Shown here piece by piece: positions 1 to 8,027 of a stretch of DNA of 33,045 bases. Position 1 is the stretch's first letter. Each line of letters begins with the position of its first letter. Source of the stretch: an uncultured beta proteobacterium. GTDB taxonomy: Bacteria > Pseudomonadota > Gammaproteobacteria > Burkholderiales > Nitrosomonadaceae. Under the pieces are notes generated by a model, which was not told where the DNA came from, did no database searches, and worked only from the letters and a program-made list of their open reading frames with translations. The stretch lies in assembly GCA_900696615.1 (NCBI GenBank), contig CAADGS010000024.1:1-33045 (forward strand), read 5' to 3'. The translations under genes were made by a program, and so were the position numbers.

Positions 1-423
1 ATTCAGAATATCTGCTTCCCGTTCTGCAGGAGTATGGACAATCATTCTAAAAAGACGGGGGTAAGCCATCCAGTGTAAACGCTGATAAAACGGAGATAGC
101 GGCTTCACACTGGTGTTGATCAAAATGGCGGCTTTCACTTCATTTGGATAACGGCACATCCAATCGATTGCGATCATTCCACCCATGGAGAGGCCAAGCA
201 GCGTTAGCGGATAGCTGGCCGTTATCTGCCCGCGCAATGCATCGGTCATTGCCGCTATGGTTGTTGGACTCGCAGCATGGTAAAGCCGTCCATTACCGGG
301 AACATCGGGAGTATTGATCAAGCTGCGAGGAAAACGTTGCTGCAATGCATCAATAAAATCCCCCCAGTGTCTGGCATCGCGCAATAGGCCGCGAATCAGA
401 ACAAAATGAGCGCAATCCGTCAT
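1..423 (-). CDS. alpha/beta hydrolase, partial (C-terminus outside the window)
   Basis: The minus-strand frame is open from an ATG at 423 to the window edge and gives 141 residues. It reads as an alpha/beta hydrolase of the esterase/lipase or haloperoxidase-like type. An early strand (HFVLIRG) is followed by the nucleophile elbow GLSMGG near residues 77-82, where Ser79 would be the catalytic serine. The acid and histidine of the triad would lie in the missing part. The start codon overlaps the stop of the M14 peptidase gene (shared TCAT at 420-423), so the two are translationally coupled in one transcript with the peptidase first. The substrate cannot be told from this fragment. The family call is fairly safe; the specific function is open. 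Confidence 0.75.
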   Translation of the reverse strand, partial: MTDCAHFVLIRGLLRDARHWGDFIDALQQRFPRSLINTPDVPGNGRLYHAASPTTIAAMTDALRGQITASYPLTLLGLSMGGMIAIDWMCRYPNEVKAAILINTSVKPLSPFYQRLHWMAYPRLFRMIVHTPAEREADILN

Positions 424-1448
424 GAATACCATAACATCAGAGCCTGTTGCTCCAGCTCTGCGGCTTCACGATTATTAATCCAATCTTGATAAGACAACGT
501 GGCATGCAGCAAAAATTCCATCAAAATCAGATGACTTCTCAATACTCGATTAAGGCGATGCGGTTTGATTGGATGATATAAACCCTGTAATTGCCTGAGC
601 TGTAGAGGGTTTTTGCGAATCCAGCGCCACGAACCCATTTCAAGGGTTAAGGGTAGAAAAATATTATTGCTTTTCAGCGACCTCAAGTACATAAAATCCC
701 ATAGATCGCCATGCACCAGATAATGCTGCGATTGCGGTTCGAAAAGGTAGTCTTGATGCGGATAAGTTTGGATGAAAAGATTGCGCAGATTACATACTTC
801 TTTTAAATGTTTGATCGGTTCAATTCGGCTTCTGGCATAGGGAAACCAGATTTGGTTACGAAAACCAAAACCTGAATGACAATCCAGAACCAGACTAAAT
901 GGCGCAGACAAAACTTCCCGTTCAACAAAATCACACAGCGCTTGCGCTTCCGGCTGCATCGCTTCGCCTGCTTTGCCTCTATACCACGGCAAGAAAGAAG
1001 AAATGCGATGACCACCCGCCAGTAAGATAGTTTTCTCAACGCTTTCGACTGGCGCATTACGCATCAAATCAACACCCCTGCCATTGGCACGTGTATTTCT
1101 CAACATACCGACCGGATTCACGATAGGTATGACGTTAATTCTGACATGTTGCAACATGTCAGCCAAAACCCGATCCCACTTCAAGCGTTCCAGCAAACCT
1201 TCAAGAAAAGCGGTAATCACTTGCGTGCCAATTCTCTCCAAACCGTGAATACCGGCCACATAAGTAATACACGGCATATCCTCTCCACTATTGCCCAGCG
1301 TTAAGGCATAAACCGGCAAAGTGTTGTTACCGTACGGTACTTGACACAACACTTTGCTTTTTAAATGCGCAGTATTGCCTTGTTGAACGATCGTTTCGAT
1401 TTGCTCGAGCTCGGGTAAATATTGTTTTAGTGTCGATATATCGTGCAT
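420..1448 (-). CDS. M14-family zinc carboxypeptidase-like protein
   Basis: This 342-residue protein has the pattern of the M14 / succinylglutamate-desuccinylase-like metallopeptidase fold. The first zinc motif is HGLE at residues 68-71 (His68, Glu71). The substrate-binding stretch NGRGVDLMRN runs from about 122 to 131. The third zinc ligand is probably His191 in DCHSGFG, and the general-base glutamate is probably Glu270 in LEMGSW. There is no signal peptide, so it is probably cytoplasmic and may act on small amides or peptides. It is co-transcribed with the following alpha/beta hydrolase, overlapping it by four bases. The start at 1448 has no clear Shine-Dalgarno sequence but is the first ATG of the frame. 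Substrate unknown. Confidence 0.75.
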   Translation of the reverse strand: MHDISTLKQYLPELEQIETIVQQGNTAHLKSKVLCQVPYGNNTLPVYALTLGNSGEDMPCITYVAGIHGLERIGTQVITAFLEGLLERLKWDRVLADMLQHVRINVIPIVNPVGMLRNTRANGRGVDLMRNAPVESVEKTILLAGGHRISSFLPWYRGKAGEAMQPEAQALCDFVEREVLSAPFSLVLDCHSGFGFRNQIWFPYARSRIEPIKHLKEVCNLRNLFIQTYPHQDYLFEPQSQHYLVHGDLWDFMYLRSLKSNNIFLPLTLEMGSWRWIRKNPLQLRQLQGLYHPIKPHRLNRVLRSHLILMEFLLHATLSYQDWINNREAAELEQQALMLWYS

Positions 1449-1664
1449 GGGTTAGTAAAGATTGCGTAATGCAAAATTTTCGGTTCATTTGACAAGGTAA
1501 ATCTTACTTCAATCTATCTACCGCCACCAAAGAATCCATACAAAAGAATACTTTTATTTAAATTTTAATAAAGATTTCATCAATATTTAATAAATGCTTC
1601 AAGGAAACTTAACAAATACCTTTTATGCTGTGAAACCATCACGAACTCACTTAAAAAGGCATTT

Positions 1665-2477
1665 ATGGTAAAGACTAAAGCCCCAATCAAAGTAAGAAGC
1701 GTTTGGATTTCGGATGTACATCTTGGATTTCGCGGCTGTCAGGCAGAAGCACTCTTGCATTTTCTGCACTCAGTGGAAACGGATTATTTATTTTTGGTTG
1801 GCGATATCGTCGACTTCTGGAGTATCAAAAAAAGCCCTTACTGGCCTCAAGACCATACCAATGTGGTTCGATCGATTCTGGGAAAAGCCAAGCATGGCAC
1901 CAAAGTCATTTATATTCCCGGAAATCACGATGAAGCCATGCGCGATTGCATCGGTCATGTATTCGGTAATGTCGAAATTCATCTGGATTACGTGCATACC
2001 ACCAATGAAGGTAAAAAGCTTTTGATCATGCACGGCGATGAATTCGATGTCATTGTTAAAAACAGCCGCTGGCTTGCGAAGCTGGGAAATGTCGCTTATG
2101 ACACGCTGCTGGATCTGAATCATTATATCAACGGTCTGCGCAAATATTTCGGATTCTCATACTGGTCACTCGCCGCGTACTTAAAATTGCGGGTAAAAAA
2201 TGCGGTTAGCTACATCAGCAGTTTTGAAGATGCGCTGGCGCATTTGGCAAAGGATCGCGGTGTAGATGGAGTGGTTTGCGGTCACATTCATCATGCCGAG
2301 TTACGGGAAATCGATTCGATACTTTATTGCAATGACGGTGATTGGGTTGAAAGTTGTTCCACTCTGCTGGAGCACAACGATGGCTCATTGCAATTGGTAT
2401 TCTGGTCGGAACGGTTCGAGCAATACAAAAACGAGCTTCAGGAAACATTGGCTGCCACCAATAAAAAAGCCGCTTAG
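1665..2477 (+). CDS. PlcP-like metallophosphoesterase (probable phospholipase C; usually auto-annotated as UDP-2,3-diacylglucosamine diphosphatase)
   Basis: This 270-residue calcineurin-like phosphoesterase carries all the metal-binding blocks: DVHLG (residues 17-21), GDIVDFW, GNHDE, HGDEFD and GHIHHAE. Length and internal wording (YWPQDH, GDEFD, YWSLAAYLKL, NDGDWVES) resemble the PlcP group of Sinorhizobium and marine bacteria, which cleaves membrane phospholipids to diacylglycerol under phosphate starvation, more than E. coli LpxH. This is from memory of the family, not from a search. The following genes (patatin, glycosyltransferase, diacylglycerol-kinase-like) fit a lipid role. The start at 1665 has a modest AAAAGG upstream. 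The alternative is a true LpxH-type lipid A enzyme, which is less likely given these neighbours. Confidence 0.75.
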   Translation: MVKTKAPIKVRSVWISDVHLGFRGCQAEALLHFLHSVETDYLFLVGDIVDFWSIKKSPYWPQDHTNVVRSILGKAKHGTKVIYIPGNHDEAMRDCIGHVFGNVEIHLDYVHTTNEGKKLLIMHGDEFDVIVKNSRWLAKLGNVAYDTLLDLNHYINGLRKYFGFSYWSLAAYLKLRVKNAVSYISSFEDALAHLAKDRGVDGVVCGHIHHAELREIDSILYCNDGDWVESCSTLLEHNDGSLQLVFWSERFEQYKNELQETLAATNKKAA

Positions 2478-2499
2478 GCCGTATTACAGGGAGGAATGT

Positions 2500-2565
2500 A
2501 TGCAACTGATCACTACACAGAAACAACCGATTTGCATTATGGGCATCATTGGTGGAACGGGCTAA
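2500..2565 (+). pseudogene. 21-codon open frame; probable 5' remnant of a methylthioadenosine phosphorylase (mtnP) gene
   Basis: A very good ribosome site (AGGGAGGA, 2488-2495) precedes ATG 2500. The short product ends IMGIIGGTG and then stops. MtnP-type phosphorylases begin with IGIIGG(T/S)GLY, the phosphate-binding loop. Here the codon after GTG is TAA instead of a leucine codon and the next codon is TAT (Tyr), as if TTA had become TAA. Beyond that the similarity ends and the patatin gene begins. I read this as the leftover start of a deleted mtnP gene. It could instead be a real leader peptide for the patatin gene. Confidence 0.4.
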
Positions 2566-2580
2566 TATTGGAGACGTCTC

Positions 2581-3492
2581 GTGCCGGTTAAACACGTATT
2601 GAGTCTGGATGGCGGTGGCAGTCATTTGCTCATTCAATTAAGCGTCCTGGCATGTTTAGAAGAAGATACCGGCGCTTCAAGTTACGATCTATTCGACATG
2701 ATGGCTGGCTCATCTTCGGGAGGACTGATTACCTGTTTGATCATGGGACGCCGCATGCGCGCACAAGACATTATCCATTGCATCGAATGCAACCAGTTAC
2801 TGGTGAGAATCATGACCGGGAACGGATTGAACTGGCTACTCAATAAACTGCAAATACGCCCTAAGTATCAAGGCGAACCCAAAACTATGGCTATGCGGCA
2901 AGAATTAGGCAATCTGAGGCTTTCATCGCTCGAAAAACGCATACTGATTCCTTGTTTCAATCTCAACCGGGATCAACTGGAGGTCTTTACCAATGACACT
3001 CGGCCAGACTTTTTACTCAGTGAAATTGCCGATGCTTGCACAGCAGCCCCCTCGTACTATCCTGCCGTTCAAATGGAAGACGGTGATTGGCGCATCGATG
3101 GCGGTGTGGGCATGAATAACCCAGGTCTTTATAGTTATCTCCATGCCAAGCAATATTGGCATGAGCGTGACATTAAGGTTCTTTCCATCGGATCGGGTTG
3201 GCGCAGCTTCGCCATAAATGGCATCCAGGCCCGTAAATACGGTGGCTTGCAATGGTCTGCCAAAGGAATCGCTTCCATTATCCTGCGGGAAAAAATGATG
3301 ACCAATGTCAAAATGACTAACGAAATGTTAGGTAATCGATTGCTTTATATCAATGATTGTCTGAAAAATTTCGATATGCCAGACAATATGGATTCAGCTA
3401 ACAATCCGGTATTACTAAGAAAAGCGCTACTCATCGGCAAGCAATGGTATGCCAATCAACGGCAACAAATTGAGCAATGGTTGAATAATTAA
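2581..3492 (+). CDS. patatin-like phospholipase
   Basis: This 303-residue patatin-domain protein begins with GTG at 2581, preceded by GGAG at a spacing of about seven bases. The oxyanion loop DGGG is at residues 10-13. The nucleophile elbow GSSSG is at 43-47 (Ser45), and the dyad aspartate is Asp173 in IDGG. The hydrophobic segment around the elbow is normal for the fold, and no signal peptide is seen, so it is probably cytoplasmic or peripheral on the inner membrane. The family hydrolyses acyl esters of phospholipids. Placement 103 bases after the PlcP-like gene and before a glycosyltransferase suggests membrane lipid turnover. Confidence in the family is high; the exact substrate is inferred. 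Confidence 0.88.
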   Translation: MPVKHVLSLDGGGSHLLIQLSVLACLEEDTGASSYDLFDMMAGSSSGGLITCLIMGRRMRAQDIIHCIECNQLLVRIMTGNGLNWLLNKLQIRPKYQGEPKTMAMRQELGNLRLSSLEKRILIPCFNLNRDQLEVFTNDTRPDFLLSEIADACTAAPSYYPAVQMEDGDWRIDGGVGMNNPGLYSYLHAKQYWHERDIKVLSIGSGWRSFAINGIQARKYGGLQWSAKGIASIILREKMMTNVKMTNEMLGNRLLYINDCLKNFDMPDNMDSANNPVLLRKALLIGKQWYANQRQQIEQWLNN

Positions 3493-3556
3493 TGCAACGG
3501 ATTTTCATTCTTCATATGACGTCTGTTCAATTCAATGCCGGCAGATTTTCAAAAAA

Positions 3557-3612
3557 ATGTCATACGAATGCCTTATTAACGTCATTTTTTTGTCATGACA
3601 GACCGCTACACT
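3557..3612 (+). promoter_or_regulatory. Pho-box array with -10 element upstream of the glycosyltransferase gene
   Basis: Four heptamers lie at exact 11-bp steps: ATGTCAT (3557), ATGCCTT (3568), ACGTCAT (3579) and TTGTCAT (3590). They match the PhoB half-site CTGTCAT in 6, 4, 5 and 6 of 7 positions. Ten bases after the last one is TACACT (3607-3612), a 4/6 match to a -10 box. This spacing is the same as in the E. coli phoA promoter. The expected transcript starts near 3619 and runs into the gene at 3713. The match is by eye and PhoB binding is inferred. Confidence 0.6.
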
Positions 3613-3712
3613 TTCTTCGCTTATTACAAAGCCAATTAGCTGGAAAGTACAGGAACTTTCAATCAAATACTAAAGCTGTAGCCATACACATCGACTTAGG
3701 AATTGAGCGATC

Positions 3713-4756
3713 ATGAAAATCTTTTATGGCATTCAAGGAACAGGCAACGGTCATATCACACGTGGTCGGATTATGGCCAGAGAATTGCAAGCAGCAAATC
3801 TTGACGTAACTTATCAATTCACCGGCAGGCCGCAAGATAAATTTTTCGATATGCAGATTTTTAATGAATACCAATGGCGTGAAGGCTTAACGTTTAGCAC
3901 GCAGAACGGCAAAATCAATCATTTCAAAACGGTGTTGCAATCCAATCCTCTGAAATTTCTAAGAGACGTCAAAGAGCTCGATCTGCGTAGCTATGACTTG
4001 GTAATCTGTGACTTTGAGCCTGTCACTGCATGGGCGGCACGCCGGCAACGTAAGAAAACCATCGGCATCAGTCACCAATATGCTTTTCAATATTCTATCC
4101 CGCGTGCGGGAAATGATTGGCTATCCGAGGTGGTAATGAAAAATTTCGCACCGGTCGATTTAGGTATCGGTCTGCACTGGCATCATTTTGATCAACCCAT
4201 TTTACCGCCGGTCATTGAAACGCCTACTATCCAGCAGAGAACACAAACAAACAAAATTCTCGTTTATCTGCCATTTGAAGATCAACATCATGTCATATCA
4301 TTGTTAGCACCTTTCAACGATTTCGAGTTTTATAACTACTCGCCGGAAATCGTACCTTCAACACACACGCATATACGCTGCAAGCCGCTGTCTTTGCAAG
4401 GTTTTCAAAACGACCTGGCTAACTGTGCCGGCATAATTTGCAACGCCGGCTTTGAATTGGCTAGCGAATCACTGCAACTGGGTAAGAAAATCTTGGTAAA
4501 ACCGGTACATGCACAAATGGAACAAATTTCCAATGCGTTGGCATTAAAAACTCTGGGTTATGGGCAAATGATGAACACGATGGATTCTGCTTCGATAGAG
4601 CAATGGCTGTATGCAGCTAAAGCGGTCCGTGTTACATACCCCAATACTGCACGATATTTGGTGCAATGGATAAAAGCTGGTATGCCGTCAGTGAATCTGT
4701 CATGGTATGAGCAGATTTGGTCAAATGTGCAAGTAATGCCTGTTGAATGTTCCTAA
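3713..4756 (+). CDS. MurG/UGT-like glycosyltransferase (MJ1255/VC2487 type), possible glycolipid synthase
   Basis: This 347-residue GT-B-fold glycosyltransferase has the N-terminal loop GTGNGHITRG (residues 9-18), typical of the MJ1255/VC2487 family and related to MurG and diacylglycerol glucosyltransferases. The C-terminal nucleotide-sugar site is CNAGFELASESLQLGKK followed by PVHAQMEQ, where the acidic and glutamine residues usually hold the sugar and ribose. No signal peptide or transmembrane helix is apparent; such enzymes sit on the inner membrane surface. It is downstream of a Pho-box-like promoter and followed by a diacylglycerol-kinase-like gene 64 bases later. I infer that it transfers a sugar to diacylglycerol to make a phosphorus-free glycolipid. 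The acceptor is not proven by sequence. Confidence 0.75.
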   Translation: MKIFYGIQGTGNGHITRGRIMARELQAANLDVTYQFTGRPQDKFFDMQIFNEYQWREGLTFSTQNGKINHFKTVLQSNPLKFLRDVKELDLRSYDLVICDFEPVTAWAARRQRKKTIGISHQYAFQYSIPRAGNDWLSEVVMKNFAPVDLGIGLHWHHFDQPILPPVIETPTIQQRTQTNKILVYLPFEDQHHVISLLAPFNDFEFYNYSPEIVPSTHTHIRCKPLSLQGFQNDLANCAGIICNAGFELASESLQLGKKILVKPVHAQMEQISNALALKTLGYGQMMNTMDSASIEQWLYAAKAVRVTYPNTARYLVQWIKAGMPSVNLSWYEQIWSNVQVMPVECS

Positions 4757-4820
4757 TCTGGTGCCTGAAATGAATTTATCCCTGCATTGCGCCTGACAAA
4801 ACGGATTTCAGTTAGACACT

Positions 4821-5822
4821 ATGAATGACATTTTTCCGCTCCAATCGGATCAGTTGATTATCCGAATCCCATCTCCAAACAATATTTTGATCATTTACAA
4901 TCCTATATCCAGTGCAGGCAATACGGAAGCACTCGCGAAGCACCTGGAAATACAACTATCCGACCAGGGGAAAAATGTTGTTGTTCGTACATCCGAAAAA
5001 AAGATGAAGGGCTATTCACGCGTCAAGGATGACATTGCCAAAAGCGATTTGGTAGTAGTGGTAGGTGGAGACGGAACCATTAGAAAGCTGCTGGATATCA
5101 TCAATAAAACCGGCACCCCGCTTTATGCCATACCCGGCGGTAATGAATCGCTTTTTGCCCGCTCCTATGAAATGAGCACCAGTGCTCAAGACTTGCTTGA
5201 AGCCATAGCGGCAGGAACCTGTTTGCAGCAATTTTATGGCTTGATCAGCGGTCAAGACATTCAAGGCGAAAAGCCATTTTTTCATATGGCTTCGATGGGA
5301 CTGGATTCGTTAACGGTCAAAAATATCGGCAAAAGAAAAGGCCCGCTCAACGATTCCATTTATGTCTGGCACGGGTTAAAAGCATTGTGCTCCTTACATC
5401 ACCCGACAGTATCCGTCCGTGTTGATGGAGAACCGGTTATTGATCGCGGATCCGGTTATATCATCGTAGCTAACAATTCTGCATACGCCAGAAACTTACA
5501 ACTTGTTCCGGCAGCCAATCCATCAAAAAGTGAATTGGTGGTCGGCTTCTTGCCGGGCGCTAAGCACCAACATGAACTGGTCAAAGCAATGAAAATTCTG
5601 CAACGTAAACCGGCAAATTTGCCCATGCAGTATTACTCGGGAAAAAAAATTGCCTGTACACTCCATAATAAATCATATCCGCTGCAAGTCGATGGCGATT
5701 ATTTCCGCAATCGCGATATCGAGGCCGAATGCACTGTGGAATTCAGTATCAGCACACGGCCTATTCGCGTGTTAATTCCGCCTTCCTTAAATAACAAGGC
5801 CCACCATATTGCCAGTCAATAA
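4821..5822 (+). CDS. diacylglycerol-kinase-catalytic-domain lipid kinase-like protein
   Basis: This 333-residue protein of the LCB5/YegS/DgkB superfamily has an opening strand with YNPISSAGN (residues 26-34), where the family usually has NP.sG. The nucleotide motif GGDGT is at 82-86. A C-terminal beta-sandwich contains LQVDGD, the usual inhibitory/product motif. The third block, normally PLGTGNDFAR, reads PGGNESLFAR (105-114), so a GTGN turn is replaced by GGNES. The enzyme may phosphorylate diacylglycerol or a related lipid, returning it to phosphatidate. It follows the glycosyltransferase on the same strand and converges with ftsH with only 13 bases between the stops. Start at 4821 lacks a strong ribosome site. 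Confidence 0.75.
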   Translation: MNDIFPLQSDQLIIRIPSPNNILIIYNPISSAGNTEALAKHLEIQLSDQGKNVVVRTSEKKMKGYSRVKDDIAKSDLVVVVGGDGTIRKLLDIINKTGTPLYAIPGGNESLFARSYEMSTSAQDLLEAIAAGTCLQQFYGLISGQDIQGEKPFFHMASMGLDSLTVKNIGKRKGPLNDSIYVWHGLKALCSLHHPTVSVRVDGEPVIDRGSGYIIVANNSAYARNLQLVPAANPSKSELVVGFLPGAKHQHELVKAMKILQRKPANLPMQYYSGKKIACTLHNKSYPLQVDGDYFRNRDIEAECTVEFSISTRPIRVLIPPSLNNKAHHIASQ

Positions 5823-5835
5823 TCATTATTTCCAT

Positions 5836-7662
5836 TTAGGCTTTTACCGTATTCGCTGCAATAGCCTGTTTTAGCGTGATAATATCCGGCTGATTGAGCG
5901 TTTCGTTTTGCAACAACTTCTCTGCAGTTTGATCCAATAATGGACGGTTCCTTTTTAAAATATTACTTGCGGATACCAAAGCTTGATCGACCAAAGTACG
6001 GACTGCGATATCGATTTTATACGCGGTCTCTTCGCTATAATTGCGATTCTGCGGCACAGGAATATTGGTTTGCAGAAACACGGATTGCTCGCGATCGTAA
6101 GCAACATTGCCTAGCGCTTCACTCATACCGTACCGCAATACCATGGCACGGGCAATATCGGTGGCTCGTACCAAATCATCGGCGGCACCCGTAGAAATCT
6201 CACCAAATACCACTTGCTCGGCGGCTCGCCCGCCAAGAAGCACCGCCATCTTATTTTGCAATTCGACGCGCGTCATTAAAAACCGATCTTCCGTAGGACG
6301 CTGAATGGTATAACCCAATGCGCCAATACCACGTGGAATAATGGATACTTTGTGCACTTCATCTGTACCCGGCAATGCCAATGCCACCATGGCATGGCCT
6401 AGTTCGTGAAAGGCGACTACACGCCGTTCATTTGGATTCAACAGGCGATTGCGCTTTTCCAAACCTGCCACAATACGCTCTATGGCGTTATTGAAATCTT
6501 CCATGGCTACCGATTCCGCACCGCGCCGTGTCGCAAGCAAGGTGGCTTCATTGATCAGATTTGCAAGATCCGCTCCGGTGAATCCGGGCGTTAACGCAGC
6601 GATTTGTTCGATTCTCACATCGCTATGTAACTTCACCTTTTTTGCATGAACCGCAAGAATCTGCTCTCTTCCTGCCTTATCGGGGCGATCTACCAACACT
6701 TGGCGGTCAAACCTGCCGGCGCGCAACAAAGCCGGATCGAGAATTTCCGGACGATTGGTCGCTGCCAGGAGGACAATCCCGCTACTGGGATCAAAACCAT
6801 CCAGCTCCGCTAAGAGCTGATTCAAAGTTTGTTCTTTTTCGTCATGCCCGCCGCCTAATCCATAAGCACCCCGGGCACGACCCAAGGCATCCAGTTCGTC
6901 GATAAAAATGATTGCAGGCGCCATTTGCCGCGCCTGCTCGAATAAATCACGCACCCTGGCCGCGCCCACACCGACAAACATTTCAACGAATTCCGAACCG
7001 GAAATGGAAAAAAACGGTACCCCTGCTTCACCTGCCACAGCGCGTGCCAATAGCGTCTTGCCGGTACCTGGCGGACCTACCAATAAAATCCCTTTTGGCG
7101 CCCGCCCGCCCAAGCGGCTGTAATCAGCCGGATTCTTTAGAAAATTTACGATTTCAATCAATTCTTCCTTGGCTTCGTCGACGCCGGCAACATCATTGAA
7201 AGTCACTTTGGTTTCTTTCTCGACAAATACTTTGGCACGGCTTTTACCAATCGACATCAAGCCGCTGCTCATGCTGCCACCCATACGCCGGATTATGAAT
7301 AACCAAATAGCAATAAAAATAACCATCGGTACAATCCATGAAAGCACGTCGCGTAGCCACGTGCTTTGCACTACGCCGGTATACACGACGTTGTACTTAT
7401 CCAGTGTTTCAGCCAAATCGGGTTCAACACGCGTCGTCACGAAATCCTTAAAACCATCGGCATGTTTTTCTTTCAGCGTACCGAAAATCTGATTCTCAGT
7501 AATCGCAATTTCGGCAATTTGACCTTGCTCCAGAAAATGTTGAAAACGGCTGTATGGAATAGGTTCAATCTGTGTATAGCGCGTATATAAATTCTGTATT
7601 AGCAACAAGCTCGCGATAGCGATAATGACAAACCAAAAATTGATCTTTGCTTTATTATCCAT
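5836..7662 (-). CDS. ftsH: ATP-dependent zinc metalloprotease FtsH
   Basis: This membrane-anchored AAA+ protease degrades unfolded membrane proteins and short-lived regulators. Numbered from ATG 7662 it has 608 residues. There are transmembrane helices at about 8-24 and 102-124 around a short periplasmic part. Walker A GPPGTGKT is at 196-203, Walker [10 protein letters not shown] near 252-260, and the second region of homology ([20 protein letters not shown]) follows. The zinc site HELGH is at 419-423. I prefer 7662 because AGGA lies five bases in front of it; an in-frame ATG at 7674 has no ribosome site. It is slightly shorter than E. coli FtsH (about 640) at the C-terminus. It could be one of several paralogues. 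Confidence 0.95.
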   Translation of the reverse strand: MDNKAKINFWFVIIAIASLLLIQNLYTRYTQIEPIPYSRFQHFLEQGQIAEIAITENQIFGTLKEKHADGFKDFVTTRVEPDLAETLDKYNVVYTGVVQSTWLRDVLSWIVPMVIFIAIWLFIIRRMGGSMSSGLMSIGKSRAKVFVEKETKVTFNDVAGVDEAKEELIEIVNFLKNPADYSRLGGRAPKGILLVGPPGTGKTLLARAVAGEAGVPFFSISGSEFVEMFVGVGAARVRDLFEQARQMAPAIIFIDELDALGRARGAYGLGGGHDEKEQTLNQLLAELDGFDPSSGIVLLAATNRPEILDPALLRAGRFDRQVLVDRPDKAGREQILAVHAKKVKLHSDVRIEQIAALTPGFTGADLANLINEATLLATRRGAESVAMEDFNNAIERIVAGLEKRNRLLNPNERRVVAFHELGHAMVALALPGTDEVHKVSIIPRGIGALGYTIQRPTEDRFLMTRVELQNKMAVLLGGRAAEQVVFGEISTGAADDLVRATDIARAMVLRYGMSEALGNVAYDREQSVFLQTNIPVPQNRNYSEETAYKIDIAVRTLVDQALVSASNILKRNRPLLDQTAEKLLQNETLNQPDIITLKQAIAANTVKA

Positions 7663-7716
7663 TGCGTTCCTCATTGATTATCCGTAGTAAATTTTTTTGA
7701 TGGCTATTAAGTCACT

Positions 7717-7745
7717 ATTATAAAAAAACTTTTATACATATGTAT
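7717..7745 (-). promoter_or_regulatory. possible sigma-70 promoter of ftsH
   Basis: The minus strand has a perfect TATAAT (7722 down to 7717) about 55 bases in front of the chosen ftsH start. The -35 region is poor (ATACAT or CATACA at 17-18 bases). A short palindrome ATACATATGTAT (7734-7745) covers the -35 side. I see no clear heat-shock sigma-32 promoter. Confidence 0.35.
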
Positions 7746-8027
7746 GTGATCGGGCATCTGATCCATCCAAGATTTAGTGCCTCTTTGTTGGCTAAGCAAA
7801 ATCATGCAGCATTTTCCCAGATGCTTACATAGCACTCTGATAACATCTGTTTTCGTTATCAAAAATAAAACTTCGTGACATTTATAATCTCATATCGTAT
7901 GAGCCTGTCTTTTCCGACTATCTCATATTTTATTTTCTTAGCTCTTGATCAAGCAACAACAAGGTGGCCGTTTTTCTCGGTTCAATCGCTCACATTTCCG
8001 GGTATGTCCGGGCGGTTATCCGGTTAT
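7746..8027. other. intergenic DNA between ftsH and the sigma-54 activator gene
   Basis: This AT-rich stretch lies upstream of ftsH and downstream of the activator gene. I see no ribosome-site-supported gene, no strong terminator and no repeat. A 63-codon open frame at 7875-8066 has no ribosome site and a hydrophobic, low-complexity reading, and I do not call it. Confidence 0.5.

Noticed and set aside
2215..2637. 140-codon minus-strand frame
   Set aside because: It lies over the PlcP-like and patatin genes, has no ribosome site and reads as low-quality Arg/Pro/His-rich sequence.
3492..3716. 74-codon plus-strand frame touching the patatin stop
   Set aside because: It runs through the Pho-box promoter, has no ribosome site, and gives no recognisable protein.
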